Under the pieces are notes generated by a model that worked only from the letters and a program-made list of their open reading frames with translations, did not search any database and was not told the origin of the DNA. Positions 1 to 11,095 of a DNA stretch of 64,000 bases are shown here, in pieces. Source of the DNA: Camellia lanceoleosa (Eukaryota; Streptophyta; Magnoliopsida; Ericales; Theaceae). Positions within the stretch are counted from its first letter, which is position 1, and each line of letters opens with the position of its first letter. The position numbers were made by a program, and so were the translations under genes. The stretch spans positions 117,054,021-117,118,020 of the forward strand of contig CM045767.1 in assembly GCA_025200525.1 (NCBI GenBank). Reading direction: 5' to 3'.

Positions 1-1047
1 ATTTAAACTATAATCATTTTATTTTTTTCTCACAAAAGTCAAAAAAGCCAAAAAAAACTTATCCCAAGACTTTTTAGTCCCAAACTAAAATAACAAAAAA
101 ATCAAAAAATCAACCCACATCCGAAACAAAGACAGAATTACTGTTTTCTTATTAAATACCTTCCCCACGAGAGCAGATAGGAATAGGTTTCAAATCAACA
201 AGCAAAACGAGTTAGGTATAAAAAAAATTTAACACAAATTTATTTATTTAATAAATGAGTTCAAGTGAATTGAATTAAATTGAGTATATATTAGACAAAT
301 CAACTCGAATATATTAGATTTGTTTAGTGTAACTTATTATAAATTAAAAATTGATAATCATAAAGTATAAACTAAAAGCACCATTCTCTCAATTTTTAAA
401 TAATCAATTTCTTTCAATTTTATTCAAGTTATTTTTGCTTAATAAATTAAAGCAATGGTAACAATAGTGGTGGAGGTAGTGTTGAGCAGTTTTTCCAAAT
501 TAAAAATAATTTGTGGACGAACTATCTTTTTTGTTAGGAGAGGTGTGATTAGACTTGGTGGAATCACATTGATAATTCAAATCATTTATCGTAAAAGATT
601 AATTAATTTGAATTGTTTATCGTAAAAGACTAATTTAAAAAATTATTTATATAATTATTGATATTTAATCATTAATTTTTTTAAAAATGAATTGATTAAA
701 TTATTAAAGGAATAATTATTCAATAATTCCGGAGTATAAACACGTGACATTCTATAGTATTGTGATTGGTGGAGAAGGTAAGTAGGTGGGACATTGTGTT
801 GGGTGATTGAGAAATATGAAAGACATATTAAATGATGATTAATTAAAAAATACGAACACGTAGTACTCTGAAGATATTAAATAATTTCTCCTATAGTGGG
901 CACACCAAACCAAACAATTTCTCTCTGATTGGAAGTCCAATTAGATGGCCAACTGTGAGAGCAGAGTCCAAAACCTATCTTTTGATGAAATAAGATAACT
1001 TTGAATTTAAAGGTGAGATTAAATTATCCACTATGTAATAAATTTTT
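1..1047. other. AT-rich intergenic DNA, no gene seen
   Basis: No coding segment or RNA gene is recognisable. A short direct repeat built on the motif ttatcgtaaaagattaat occurs twice between about 573 and 640. The rest is AT-rich sequence with homopolymer runs. Confidence 0.6.
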
Positions 1048-1251
1048 ATGTTCTATAAAGTTAATTTTGAGCTTGGTTTTTGTTTTGTTGAAGTTGAGAA
1101 TCATTTTGGACCATCATGCTTGGCTTGGGGGGCACAGAAGTTCATGTCAATTGTTAAACTCAACGACCCAAAGAAGGGTTACTTGGTGGGCGACACTTGC
1201 GTCGCCGAAGCAAATGTTACTTTGATTAGAGAAGTGACCACGGCATCTTAA
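1048..1251 (+). pseudogene. MATH (TRAF-homology) domain fragment
   Basis: The 67-residue reading frame ends in a block resembling the end of plant MATH domains: tryptophan-glycine, then a lysine-phenylalanine-methionine stretch, then DPKKGYLVGDTCVAEANV. In MATH proteins such as UBP12/13-type deubiquitinases and BTB/MATH adaptors the matching segment reads roughly 'W G F xx F ... L xx P x x GYLVNDT ... VEAEV'. The domain mediates protein binding. The fragment has only the last third of a MATH fold, no upstream beta strands and no adjoining catalytic or BTB region. It stops at a TAA soon after the domain. I infer a gene relic or an isolated exon. The ATG is simply the first in frame and is probably not a real start. 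Confidence 0.5.
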
Positions 1252-1884
1252 TTAAGAATTGATCTTCTCATTTATTTTTAATGTATGTAAATAATAATTA
1301 ACATGAACTCCTACACTAACTAGCTCAGCTGAATTAAGCCCAAGCTAATTTTAGAGAGTTCAGTTAAGAAAATTGTGACCAAAATACATGTATTTTAATA
1401 CAGCAATACTAAGTACTAATAAATATTCAGAATTGTAAATGTGTGATTGAAATTTATTATAGGTATGATTCACACTATATTCATTTTCAATTTACACAGT
1501 ACATTTAAATTTTGATTAAAATTTTGAATACTATATTTTTTTATTTATTAATATATGTACTAAGCTTTATATGTTAAGTATCAAATTAAACTCATGTGGG
1601 ACCCTAAAAAAGAGGTACATGTTACTATGAGAAATAGTTTAGAAAGTAATTATTTCACTTTGAAATTTCATCAAAGTTTTTATCAAAATTGCTTCAAGTA
1701 AAAGGTGGTGGAAAGAGAAATTCTATCTAATCAGAATTTTTATTAAAAATAAAAATTAAAAGAGAAAATACAAATAAAAACAATTTCTTCATACTAGGTA
1801 GAAACAATTGTTATTAAATACAAGAGAGTTTGTACCACATACAATTATATAAGAAATATAACAAAGTGCAAAAATGATTTTAAC
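1252..1884. other. AT-rich spacer, nothing recognised
   Basis: No coding motif, RNA gene or repeat boundary was found here. The stretch is dominated by A/T runs. Confidence 0.55.
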
Positions 1885-2280
1885 ATGTTGATCGGCGATG
1901 ATGTTGATGATCAGAAAGAATGGAGAAGATCAGGGATGAATGTTCGTAGATCAGTAATGAATTTTTGTAGATTTACGATGGATCTTGGTGAATCAACCAC
2001 GGATCTTGATGGATTGGTAATGAAACTTGATGGATCGGTAATGATGTCGAAGATCAGTGATGAAGGTTTTGCGTAGAGCAGTGATGGATCTTGGTAGATC
2101 GGTGAGGGATTTGGGTGAATGATGGTATTGATTAAAGTGATGGATGATGGTGGTGATGGAGTCGGTGTAGGGGATGTGAGGGAGCGAGAGCCAGTGAGAG
2201 AGAGAGATAGGAAAACAAAGAGAGAACAGAGAGCGAGAGCAAGACGAAGAGTGGGAGAGCAAAGAGAGAGAGGATTTATA
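1885..2280 (+). repeat. Degenerate gat-rich repeat grading into a GA tract
   Basis: From 1885 to about 2110 the sequence is a run of loosely repeated 13-20-bp words of the type gatcagtgatgga, gatcttggtgaat and gatcggtaatgatg. It reads through as a 63-residue Asp/Met/Arg-rich frame with no family signature. From 2180 to 2272 it becomes a purine tract of gagaga words, followed by a run of A. I read it as a decayed minisatellite rather than a gene, because the codons follow the DNA repeat and no domain is visible. Confidence 0.5.
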
Positions 2281-2344
2281 AAAAAAAAAAAATGTTTTTT
2301 TTTAAAATTTTATTTATTTATTATATATATAATTATTATATAGG

Positions 2345-2944
2345 TGTATTAATCATACAAAGTTCAGTTCTAATATAACAAAATTGTTCCTCATTAAGAG
2401 GCTTGGTAAATATGTCAGCTAATTGACGATGTGTAGGCACAAATTCAAGTCCAATGCCACATTTAAGTATATGATCTCTAAGAAAATGATGTCTTATTTC
2501 AATGTGTTTAGTGCGTGAGTGCTGAATAGAATTTTTAGAAAGATTAATGACACTTGTATTATCACATTTTATAGGAATATGATCATAGTGAAGTCTAAAA
2601 TCTTAAAGTTATTGTTTCATCTAAAGCAATTGTGCATAACAACCAGCGGCGGCAATATATTCTGCTTCAGCAGTTGACAAAGCTACTGAATTTTGATTTT
2701 TACAAAACCATGATGTGAGAGAGTTTCCAAGAAAATGACAAGTGCCATTAGTACTTTTTCGGTCAAATCTACATCCTGCAAAGTCAGAATCTGAGTAATC
2801 ATACAGTTCAAAAGTGGTTACTTTAGGATACCATAAATCCAAATTTGAAGTACCAACAAGATATCTGAAAATACGTTTGACTGCGGTGATGTGTGATTCT
2901 TTCGGTGCGGATTGAAAACGTGCACACATACAAACACTAAACAT
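2345..2944 (-). pseudogene. Copia RNase H domain
   Basis: This minus-strand segment reads through typical copia RNase H. It has a tyrosine-serine-aspartate-serine-aspartate block (SDSDFAG), the phrase RKSTNGTCHFLGNSLTSW, and the ALSTAEAEYIAAAGCYAQLL block holding the catalytic glutamate. A stop after that block interrupts it near 2621. Beyond the stop the frame can still be followed as the C-terminal copia motif, with phrases such as HIEIRHHFLRDHI and a closing INTP, ending near 2345. A frameshift around 2945 separates it from the RT frame. The role would be to degrade RNA in the RNA-DNA hybrid during reverse transcription. Confidence 0.8.
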
Positions 2945-2949
2945 TATAT

Positions 2950-3830
2950 CTAGTCTACTCTACTTGCAGTAAAGTAGAGTAATGAACCAATCATACCTTG
3001 ATATTTCTTTTCATCTACAGGTTTACCTTGCTCATCTTTGTCAATTTTTATTGATGTGCTCATTGGAATTATTGCAGGCTTTGATGATTCCATTTCAAAC
3101 TTTTTGAGTAGATCCTTGATATATTTCGTTTTATTTAAATAGATTCCATCATTAGTTTGCTTAATTTGTAGACTAAGGAAGTAATTTAGCTCCCCCATTA
3201 TACTCATTTCAAATTCACTCTACATATCTTTAGCATACTCTTTGCACAAATTTTCATTAGTAGCACCAAAAATAATATTATCAACATAAATTTGAACAAT
3301 TAGCATATCATTTTTTTTAGTTTTTATAAAAAGTGTTATACCCATTTTTTCTCTAGAAAAACCTTTGTCAAGTAGAAAATTATTTAATCTTTTATACCAT
3401 GCTCTAGGAGCTTGTTTTAAACTATATAAAGCTTTTCCAAGTTTGAAAACATGACCCGGGTATTTATGACTTTAAAAACCGAGAGGTTGTTCAACATAAA
3501 CTTCCTCCTAAATGTATCCATTTAAGAAAGTACTTTTAACATCCATTTGATACAATTTGAAATCTTTAAAACATGCAAAAGTAAGTAACATTGTAATAGC
3601 TTCAAGTCTAGCAACCAGTGCAAAAGTTTCATCAAAATCAATGCCTTCTTCTTTATTATAACCTTGGGCCACCAATCTATCTTTATTTCTAGTAACAACT
3701 CCAGATTCATCCATTTTGTTTCGAAAAACCCATTTTGTTCCAATAACTGGATGATCCTTAGGTCGATGGGTCAAAAACCAAATTTCATTTCTTTCAAATT
3801 GATTTAATTCTTCTTACATTGCTAAAATCC
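2950..3830 (-). pseudogene. Copia reverse transcriptase domain, broken
   Basis: RT motifs appear in order on the minus strand: [54 protein letters not shown], then ALYSLKQAPRAWY, the active site, and GELNYFLSLQIKQ. At the active site the usual YVDD reads YVDN (codon near 3281), so the second catalytic aspartate is lost. In-frame stops fall after 'NGYI', after 'AM' upstream of EELNQF, and before 'SEFEMS', each where copia elements normally carry glutamine. One further stop, in 'GF*SH', replaces a glutamate. The enzyme cannot be functional. Confidence 0.85.
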
Positions 3831-3926
3831 AGTTTTTATCTTTTTCAACATCTAAAAACGATTTTGGTTTAATTTGTGAAACAAATGCTAAGTTACCACA
3901 AACATTTCTAATAGAAGAATGAGTTT

Positions 3927-4900
3927 TTATACCTTCCTTGTATCACCTATGACAAGGTCTTTAGGGTGGCCATGAGCATACTTCCATTCATTTGATAAAT
4001 TTGATTCGTTTTCTGGATGAGCATATTCTTCTTGAAGATTTTTCATTGTGGTTTCTTCTTTTTGTTTAGGAGATGGATTTTCTTTATTTGTTATGTAAAT
4101 ACTCTTCATTCTTGGATGTGTTTCTACAGTATCATCATTTACAAGATTCTTGGAAACAACGTTGTTAGATTTATCAAAGGCAACGTGTACAAATTCTTCA
4201 ACAAGTAAAGTTCTTTTATTGAATACTCTATAAGCTTTACTAGAATTTGAATAACCAATAAATACAACTGCATCCGATTTAGCATCAAATTTTTCTAAGT
4301 TATCTTTATTATTATTTAATACAAAACATTTACAACCAAAAGCACGCAAGTGGCTAATATTAGGCTTTTTACCTTTCCAAAATTCATAAGGGGTTTTCTT
4401 AAAAATAGGTCTAATCATGGCATGGTTTACAACATAACATGCAGTGAAAACGGCTTCAGCCCAAAAATGTCTAGGTAAATTATTCTCACAAAGTATAGTA
4501 CGGGCCATTTCTTCAAGAGTTCTATTTTTTCTTTCAACCACACCATTTTGTTGAGGAGTTCTAGGGGCTGAGAAATTATGATCTATTCCTAAGTCATGAC
4601 AAAACATAATAAAATCATCATTTTTAATTCTCTACTGTGATCACTTCTAATACTACAAATATTAAGACTTTTTTCATTTTGAATTCTTCTACATAGTTTT
4701 GAGAAATTATAAAAAAAAGCTTCATTTTTGTGTGCTAAAAATAATACCAATGTATATCTAGTATAATTATCAACATAAAGAAAAGCATACGATTTTCCTC
4801 CTAAACTTAATGTTCTAAATGGTTTGAATAAATCAATATGCAAGAGTTGAAGCGGTCTAGTAGTTGAAACGATATTTTTGAATTTAAAAGAAATTCTAGT
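3927..4900 (-). pseudogene. Copia integrase core
   Basis: The rve integrase core is split between two frames: 4589-4843, holding HIDLF (first Asp) and IRSDHSREL (second Asp), and 3927-4607, holding PRTPQQNGVVERKNRTL (catalytic Glu). The DD35E triad is therefore still present, although the family DHGREF reads DHSREL. Downstream the copia-specific C-terminal block appears: HFWAEAVFTACYVVN, KTPYEFWKGKKP, LRAFGCKCFV and VFIGYSNSSKAYRVFN. The frame ends at 3927 in the linker to RT. Together the parts make the strand-transfer enzyme that would insert the cDNA. Confidence 0.85.
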
Positions 4901-5440
4901 TTGTTTTCCAAGTTGGCATGCATCACAGAGTTTGACTTTTTTTCAAAACTAATTTTAGACAAGCCAATGACTAACTCATTTTTTGAAAGTTTTGAAATTA
5001 AATCTAAATGAACATGTCCTAATCTTCAATGCCATAACCAACCAGTTTCATTTATTGCAGATAAACATTTAACATCAAAATGAGAAGACACGTTATGGAA
5101 ATCAAACACGTATACATCCTCATATCTATGTCCTACAAGCAATGTTTTATTATCTTTGGTGTTCTCAATTGTACAGTGAATTTTTTAAAAAATTACTCTA
5201 TTACCTTTATTACATAATTGACTAATGCTAAGCAAGTTATGTTTTAAATCTTCAACAAGTAAAACATTTTCTATAATAGGAGAAGAATTTTTACCAATAC
5301 TACCTACACCAATGATCTTTCCCTTGCTATTGTCGTCGAAAGTCACATATTCGTCATCCTTTGGTTGGAGTGTAGCGAACATAGTTTATTTCTGGTCATG
5401 TGCTTCGAACATGCACTGTTGAGATACCATCTATCGTTAC
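4901..5440 (-). pseudogene. Copia protease end and GAG-pre-integrase domain
   Basis: The minus-strand frame at 5185-5382 holds FDDNSKGKIIGVGSIGK and VEDLKHNLLSISQLCNKG. The latter is the signature linker between copia protease and the integrase zinc domain. From there to about 4901 a decayed HHCC zinc-binding segment follows, ending in a CDACQLGKQ-like block. Frameshifts break the segment into short pieces. It would process the polyprotein and bind viral cDNA ends in an intact element. Confidence 0.7.
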
Positions 5441-5452
5441 TGGATTTTGTCT

Positions 5453-7138
5453 TCAAACATACCTACAAAAATTTGATTTTTCTATTAGTATCCATATTTT
5501 CTTGGGTCCATAAAAGTTAGAATTTGACACTCTTGAAATGTCCTTAAGGACCCACATCTTTTTTATTTTAGTAAAATGATTTCTTTTAATAGGACATGAA
5601 GGAGAAATATGACCTTTCATTCCACAAAAATGACATGTGAGATAAGAGTGACTAAAAGATGCATGAACAAAACCATTTTTGACAATTTTTACTTTTGAAA
5701 AATGTTTATATCCAATTCCGACTCTACCAAAAGTACGATTTTGATTTTTAAGAATTTTGTCTAAAATCTTTCTACCTTGAGTGAATTTTGAAAGAGTATT
5801 TTCCAAGTCTTCGATATTTTCTTTCAAAACAATTTGCTCCTTTTTTAAAGACTCATTTTCTTCTTGTAATATAACTAATCTTTTCTCATAAATTGAAGAC
5901 TCTTTTCGAGTTAAAATATCATTTTCCTTTTTCATTTTTATGGCTTCATTTTCTAAAGCATTTATCTTGGAATTTAAGGATTCATTTTCTTTTGATAAAA
6001 TTGAAATCACTTTTTTTTGACAGTTACTTTTCAAACTAAGTTTTATAAATTTAGCATGTAATTCATCAAATGTAAAAGATTCGTCATTTACCTCATCTTC
6101 CTTTCCAAGTGCCATTAAGCATAGGTTAACAACCTCATTTTTGCAAACTTCGGTTTCTGAGTCACTTTTATCGCTATCTTCTTCCCATGCTACAATCATG
6201 GCTTTCATATTATCCTTCTTGAATTGTTTCTTAAGTTCCAGACATTCTGATTTGTAGTGTCCAGGTTTATTGCATTCGTAACAGGTAACTTCAGATTTTT
6301 TGTGATTTTCTCCCCTTTGAAAATCCTTGTTGTTGAAGCCTTTTTCTGAAAAAATTTCGCGTGCCTTGTTTCTTTTTCACAAACCTTTTGAACTTCCTAG
6401 TGATGAATGTCATTTCCTCATCATCATCAGAATCATCTTCCTCATCCTCTTGATGTTTCGAGGTGGATTTGAAGACTATTCCATTCTTCTTCTTCTTGTC
6501 CTTATTTTCCTTGAGAGATCCTATTAACTTATCTAGACTTAACTTTGATAAATCCTTGGCTTCGGTAATGACAATGACTTTTATCTCCCAACTTTTTGGC
6601 AATGACCTAAGCACTTTTCTTACAATTTTAGCATAGTATATATTTTGCTAAGAGAAGCTAAACCATTAATAACATCAATAAAACGAGTAAACATTTGAGG
6701 AATAGTTTCATCAGGCTTCATTTTAAAGAGTTCATAATTATGGACTAGCAAACTGACTCTAGATTCTTTAAGTTGTTCGGTTCCCTCATGAGTCACTATA
6801 AGCTTATCTCAAATTTCTTTTGCAGTTTTACATGTGAAAATTATGTTGAACTCGTTTGCATCTAAGACACAGTACAACATGTTTGTGGCTTTGACATTTA
6901 TTTGGGCCGTTCTAGTATCTGATTCATTCCACTCATCTTCAGGTTTTGGTACCTTAAGGCCATCTACGATTTCGGTAGGAATTTTTGGACCATTGCAAAT
7001 AATTTTTCAGTATTCATAATCATTTGATTGAACATATATGGTCATCCTAGTTTTTCAATAGTTAAAATTTGTGCCGCTAAATAGTAGTGGCCTATTGGAT
7101 GCTTGTCTCTCAGGTAAGGAATAACTAGGGGTTGCCAT
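5453..7138 (-). pseudogene. Copia gag with CCHC zinc knuckles
   Basis: The likely gag start is the ATG at 7138, 30 nt inside the primer-binding site, beginning MATPSYSLPERQ. The UBN2/gag core follows (FSGTNFNY, DGLKVPKPEDEW, LPKSWE). Next come a Lys/Asp/Glu-rich linker and a CCHC knuckle near 6243-6285 (CYECNKPGHYKSEC). A long coiled coil of KENESL-type repeats (about 5770-6050) and a second CCHC-like knuckle near 5590-5650 (CHFCGMKGHISPSC) end the region. Three stops in the N-terminal part (after FNY, after YEY and after AKEI) fall where gag proteins of this family have tryptophan. The protein would coat the RNA genome; here it is a pseudogene. Confidence 0.8.
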
Positions 7139-7167
7139 GACGGTTAAGTCATACAAACTAGAGTCTA

Positions 7168-7180
7168 GGCTCTAATACCA
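7168..7180 (-). other. Primer-binding site, initiator tRNA-Met type
   Basis: On the minus strand the sequence TGGTATTAGAGCC lies two bases after the LTR end. The usual copia primer-binding site, complementary to the 3' end of initiator tRNA-Met, is TGGTATCAGAGC. Only one base differs, a C to T change. Confidence 0.8.
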
Positions 7181-7182
7181 AT

Positions 7183-7737
7183 TGTTATCCCAGTTAGGCA
7201 ACCCAAGAAGGGGGTAAATTGGGTTAAAAAAATAATTTACAATATTAAAGTAAGAGAGATATGGAGAGAAAATCAAACACTGAGATTTATAGTGGTTTGG
7301 CACGCCAGGCCTACGTCTACTCCCCAAGGAACCTCTTTGAGAATTTTTTTACTATCAAAATGAATCAATACACCACTAAGGCTTCACCAAACTTGTGGAT
7401 TTTACACAGACCTTACTTTTGTCTATTGAGCCTCACTCAACAATAAATGTCTTACCTTTACAAAATCTCTCACAAAATAATGAATAGAAATAAGAGGTAC
7501 TTTAACCCTCTTTTACAATAATTTTCTCACAAAGAGTAGATATGAAAGTGTAAGAACAAAAACTACACTTAGATTTGAAAGTGAAAGAGCAGAATACAAT
7601 ACACTCAAAATTTTGAAGCACACATATTTTTTTTTTCTTTAAGTTCTTCATTTTTCTACACACACACCACTTCTATTTATACCCAAAAATCTACCTGTTA
7701 GAGAGACAAACGCTCATTTGGATCATGAGAAGTCAAC
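7183..7737 (-). repeat. 5' LTR of the copia element
   Basis: On the minus strand the LTR would start TGTTGACTTC at 7737 and end GGGATAACA at 7183, just before the primer-binding site. A TATA box (GGGTATAAATAG) lies near 7670. The interior carries the phrase gtggtttggc followed by cctacgtctactcc, which recurs in copia LTRs. The 3' boundary is firm. The 5' boundary is chosen for its TG start and leaves an unusually short U3, so the true LTR may extend further right. Confidence 0.5.
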
Positions 7738-7794
7738 ACAAAGCTCGATCATTATGGTGTTTCTTGAAGTCATAAGCAATATAAAAATTGTACC

Positions 7795-7900
7795 AATTTG
7801 CACCTTTTTCTTTTTTTTTTTTCTTTTTGTAGGCAAATTCAAACCAACTTGCAACTCTTTCTTTTTCTTTTTGTAGACAAATTCAAACCAACTTCAAGGA
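7795..7900 (+). repeat. Two-copy tandem duplication
   Basis: A segment of about 50 bp is present twice in tandem. Each copy holds a pyrimidine run, the word ctttttgtag, and aaattcaaaccaactt. Copies start near 7800 and 7851. No gene is present. Confidence 0.6.
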
Positions 7901-8344
7901 AGGAAAAAAAAAATAAAATTTCTCATGTAATCACTACATTATGTTGTATTAATTTCAAAACTTTGACTAAATATAATATTTGATGCACCGCACTGCCATC
8001 GACTATTTATTAATCTTCAATATATTCAGAAGATGTTTCATATAAATCAACTGCATTTATAAAAGATACATTCAATATTATTGTAAAGTAAATTTGAATT
8101 TGATGCAATATGTATCAAAATGATATAATACAAATTTACTCAAAAGAGACAATCACATCAAATTTGTCAAAACATGAATAGTGATTAAAACATGAATAGT
8201 AAAAATTTTAAAATATTTTATTTAAATAATATTTATAACAAATGTATTATAAAGTATATATTTTAAACAGATAATATTTTGTGTCAAATAAAATAAAATA
8301 TGTATATTATTTATCTTTTCTCAATTAATATATTAGATATCATC
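7901..8344. other. AT-rich spacer between two retrotransposons
   Basis: Nothing recognised. The sequence is strongly A/T biased, and coding similarity to the gypsy integrase starts abruptly at about 8345. Confidence 0.5.
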
Positions 8345-8830
8345 AAAATTAAACAACATGATTAACATCTTCCACAACTCTTTGTATTCTTTTTTTTAAG
8401 AATTTGTTAAATGATTTAGCTTGACCATTTACTTGTGCATAATAAGGGGTGGAATTAATAAGACTAGTTCTAAATTCTGTTGCGAAAGATCTTACCATCT
8501 TTCCATCAAACACAGTCCAATTATTTATAGTTACGGTATGTGGGATGCCAAACTTATGGATCAATTCTTTGATAAATCCAATAACTTCAGTCTGATCCAC
8601 AGCCTTATAAGGCTTAGCTTCGACCCATTTAGTGAAGTAATTTGTGGCCACTAGAATGAAACAATGTTGCTTTGAAGAGGGTGGATATATTTTTCCTATC
8701 ATATCTATTACCCATTCTCTAAATGGCCATAGCTTCACAACTGCATGCAAATTAGTTATTGGCACATATCTTATCATGCCATGCTTCAAGCATGCCTAAC
8801 ATCCCTTTGCATACTCTATACAATCTTTAA
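8345..8830 (-). pseudogene. Gypsy integrase core, catalytic residues lost
   Basis: The reading frame 8349-8789 matches the rve core: VIDMIGKIYPPSS (first Asp), NYFTKWVEAKPYKAV, FGIPHTVTINNWTVFDG, and YYAQVNGQAKSFNKFLKKR. In active elements the second motif contains a T-D-N/Q-G type aspartate and the third a GQAE glutamate. Here they read INNW and GQAK, so two of the three catalytic acids are gone. Just upstream a stop at 8796-8798 interrupts the zinc-domain phrase GC*AC, normally GCQAC. The frame ends where homology ends. Confidence 0.85.
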
Positions 8831-9351
8831 AGATGGTGGGCCAATAATAGAAATACCTTCGAAGTAACCATCTCATCTTTACACCAGGTTGATGAGCACC
8901 ACAAATGCCTTCATGAACCTCAGCCATGGTAGTCAATGCCTCTTTTGGCCCTAGACATTCCAATAGCAGACCATCTGCTCCCCTTTTGTAAAGTGTATTT
9001 TAAGCCTTTTGCTGGCCTTCGAAGAAGGACCAGTCAAATATTGGATGACTGGATGTCTCCAATCATGTTCTTCCAAATTATTTTGGTTAACTTCTACCAT
9101 GATACCCCTTTTAGCCAAAGGTGGTATTAGTTTTTGATATGTTGCTTGACTTATGTCTATTGAGTGTTACTCCTTCTTTTGATAATCGAAGCCCTCTAAG
9201 CTATATCATTGGCTTTGTGATTCATGAATCTTGGGATATAAGTCACATTTGCTATTTGAAACTGAGAAAACAAATGTAATGTAGCAACATAATATGGTAA
9301 TATGCTTGCACTTTGACATTTAAAAATTCCTTTTACTTGGTTGATTACCAA

Positions 9352-9597
9352 TTAGGAATCTCCAAATATGTCAACTGCGTGAGCCTGTAATCTAATAAAT
9401 ATCTCAAGCCCCATTACCAAAGCTTCATACTCAACTTGGTTGTTAGAACAAATAGCTTCATCAATCCTGAAACCATGTGAGGTTTCTACCCCCTGTGGTG
9501 ACTTAACCACAACACCAATTTTGAATAAATCATCGGCTTTTGATCCATCGAACCACATCTGCCATGGCTCAATATTAACCATACCAAGATCCATTAT
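9352..9597 (-). pseudogene. Second (archaeal-type) RNase H domain
   Basis: The frame reads MWFDGSKADDLFKIGVVV, then NQVEYEALVMGLEI and VDIFGDS. These are the D-E-D positions of a type I RNase H, distinct from the RNase H joined to RT further right. A duplicate RNase H before integrase is a hallmark of Tat-clade gypsy elements. It is separated from the RT-side RNase H by a degenerate linker with stops. Confidence 0.75.
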
Positions 9598-9663
9598 CTC
9601 TTGACTTTCTGTTTAACATGGATGGTCTCACAAAAATTAGCGAACACGTCCTTTTACTTCCTT

Positions 9664-9969
9664 TTAGAAAACATATTCTAGATAAAACTCTGATAAGGCT
9701 AAAATCCATTTGCCAATTCTTCCTCTTAGCATAGGTCTAGATAAAATGTACTTAACCAAATCTGTGGTTGCAATTACCAAGACAACAGTAGGCAAAAGAT
9801 AATATTTTAATTTCATTGCTGCAAAGTACAATGCTAAACACAACTTTTCTACAGCTGAGTATTTACATTCACAAGAATTTAAAAACCTACTAAGGCAATA
9901 GATTGCTTGCTCTCTGCCTTCTTCATTATCTGAGCTAGAAAAACTCCCAATGATTCTTATTTCTGACAA
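9664..9969 (-). pseudogene. RT-associated RNase H domain of the gypsy element
   Basis: This frame carries REQAIYCLSRFLNSCECKYSAVEKLCLALYFAAMKLKYYLLP followed by LVKYILSRPMLRGRIGKWILALSEF. These are the tether and RNase H-like segments that follow gypsy RT. It overlaps the RT frame by a few codons, which places a frameshift near 9960. Confidence 0.8.
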
Positions 9970-11095
9970 TGTATAGCTTCAAGGGTTTGTCTCTCTTTGG
10001 TGGCATCAATACTAGAGACTTAGCCAAGTAGGCTTTGATTCCTTCGAAAGTAGCTTGATGCTCAGTTCTCCACACAAATTCTTCTTTATTTTTTAACTTT
10101 AACAAAGAAGGAAATACATTAGTTTTCCTACCAATGTTAGAAATAATCCTTCGAAAGAAATTAACCTGACCAAGGAATTTTTGCAATTCTTTCTTATTTG
10201 ATGGAGGTTTGGCCTCAATAATGGCCTTGGCTTTGTTTTGATCAATTTGTATTCCTTTCTTGTATACTACATACCCTAAGAAGTTTCCAGCAGATACACC
10301 AAAAGTACACTTGAGAGGATTGAGTTTCAGTTTGAACTCCTTCATTCTTTCGAAGGTTGTTGTCAAGTGAACCAGAAACTCCTCCATAGACTGAGATTTC
10401 GCAACAATATCATCAATGTAACATTCTAAGTACCCTCTAATGAGATCATAGAAGATAGTGTTCATTGCCCTCTGATATGTTGATCCAGCATTCTTCAATC
10501 CAAATCGCATCTTAACCCATTCGAAGGTGCCAATGCTTCCAGGACACCTGAAAGCTATCTTGTGGACATCCTCATCTGCTATGCAGATCTGGTTATAACC
10601 AGAATACCTATCCATCATAGACAAAATCTTGTATCCTACTGAACTATCCACCAATAAATCAATTATAGGCATGGGATATTCATCTTTTAGAGTTGTTAAA
10701 TTTAAGTTTCTAAAATCAATGCATACCCTCATCTTGTCATTCTTTTTTACCACAGGCACAATATTGGACAACCATTCAACATACCTGGTTGTTCTGATGA
10801 AGCCTACTTTAAGGAGCCTAACAATCTCCTCTTTCAACTTTTGAACCACTTCAAGGCTCATCCATCTTGATTTTTGCTTGTATGGCTTGAAATTAGGTTT
10901 CATTGGGAGCATATGTTCCACTAGTGACGTGTCCGACTCCAGCAACTCATTGTAAGACCAAGCAAAACAATCTTTATATTGTTTCAGGACAACTAACAAC
11001 TGGTTCTTGTCAATAGGACCCAACCAAGCACTGATGTAGGTGGGTTGTTGTACTGAACCTTCTCCTAGGTTGACTTCTTCTAAAGGATCTTGCAC
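9935..11095 (-). pseudogene. Gypsy reverse transcriptase
   Basis: This is the longest well-preserved frame of the element (386 residues). In order it carries FAWSYNELL, KEEIVRLLKVGFIR, VPVVKKNDKMRVCIDFRNLN, the palm strand MMDRYSGYNQI, FGLKNAGSTYQRAMN, the intact active site CYIDDIVAKS, and KCTFGVSAGNFLGYVV. These match Ty3/gypsy RT motifs 1-7. It would copy the element RNA into DNA. The ATG is internal to a polyprotein and is not a true start; the frame opens after stops in the protease-RT linker. Confidence 0.9.

Larger units (their letters stand above)
2345..7737 (-). mobile_element. Ty1/copia retrotransposon, SIRE/Maximus-like, 3' LTR missing
   Basis: On the minus strand the order is LTR (7737-7183), primer-binding site, gag, protease/GAG-pre-integrase, integrase, reverse transcriptase, RNase H. 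This is the copia gene order, with integrase before RT. The two CCHC knuckles and the long Lys/Glu/Asn-rich coiled coil in gag resemble the SIRE/Maximus lineage (inference). Coding sequence can be followed down to about 2345, where the usual C-terminal RNase H end stops. The sequence then becomes A/T runs, and no match to the 5' LTR is found to its left. The element is inactive: it has many stops, frameshifts and an altered RT active site. Confidence 0.85.
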
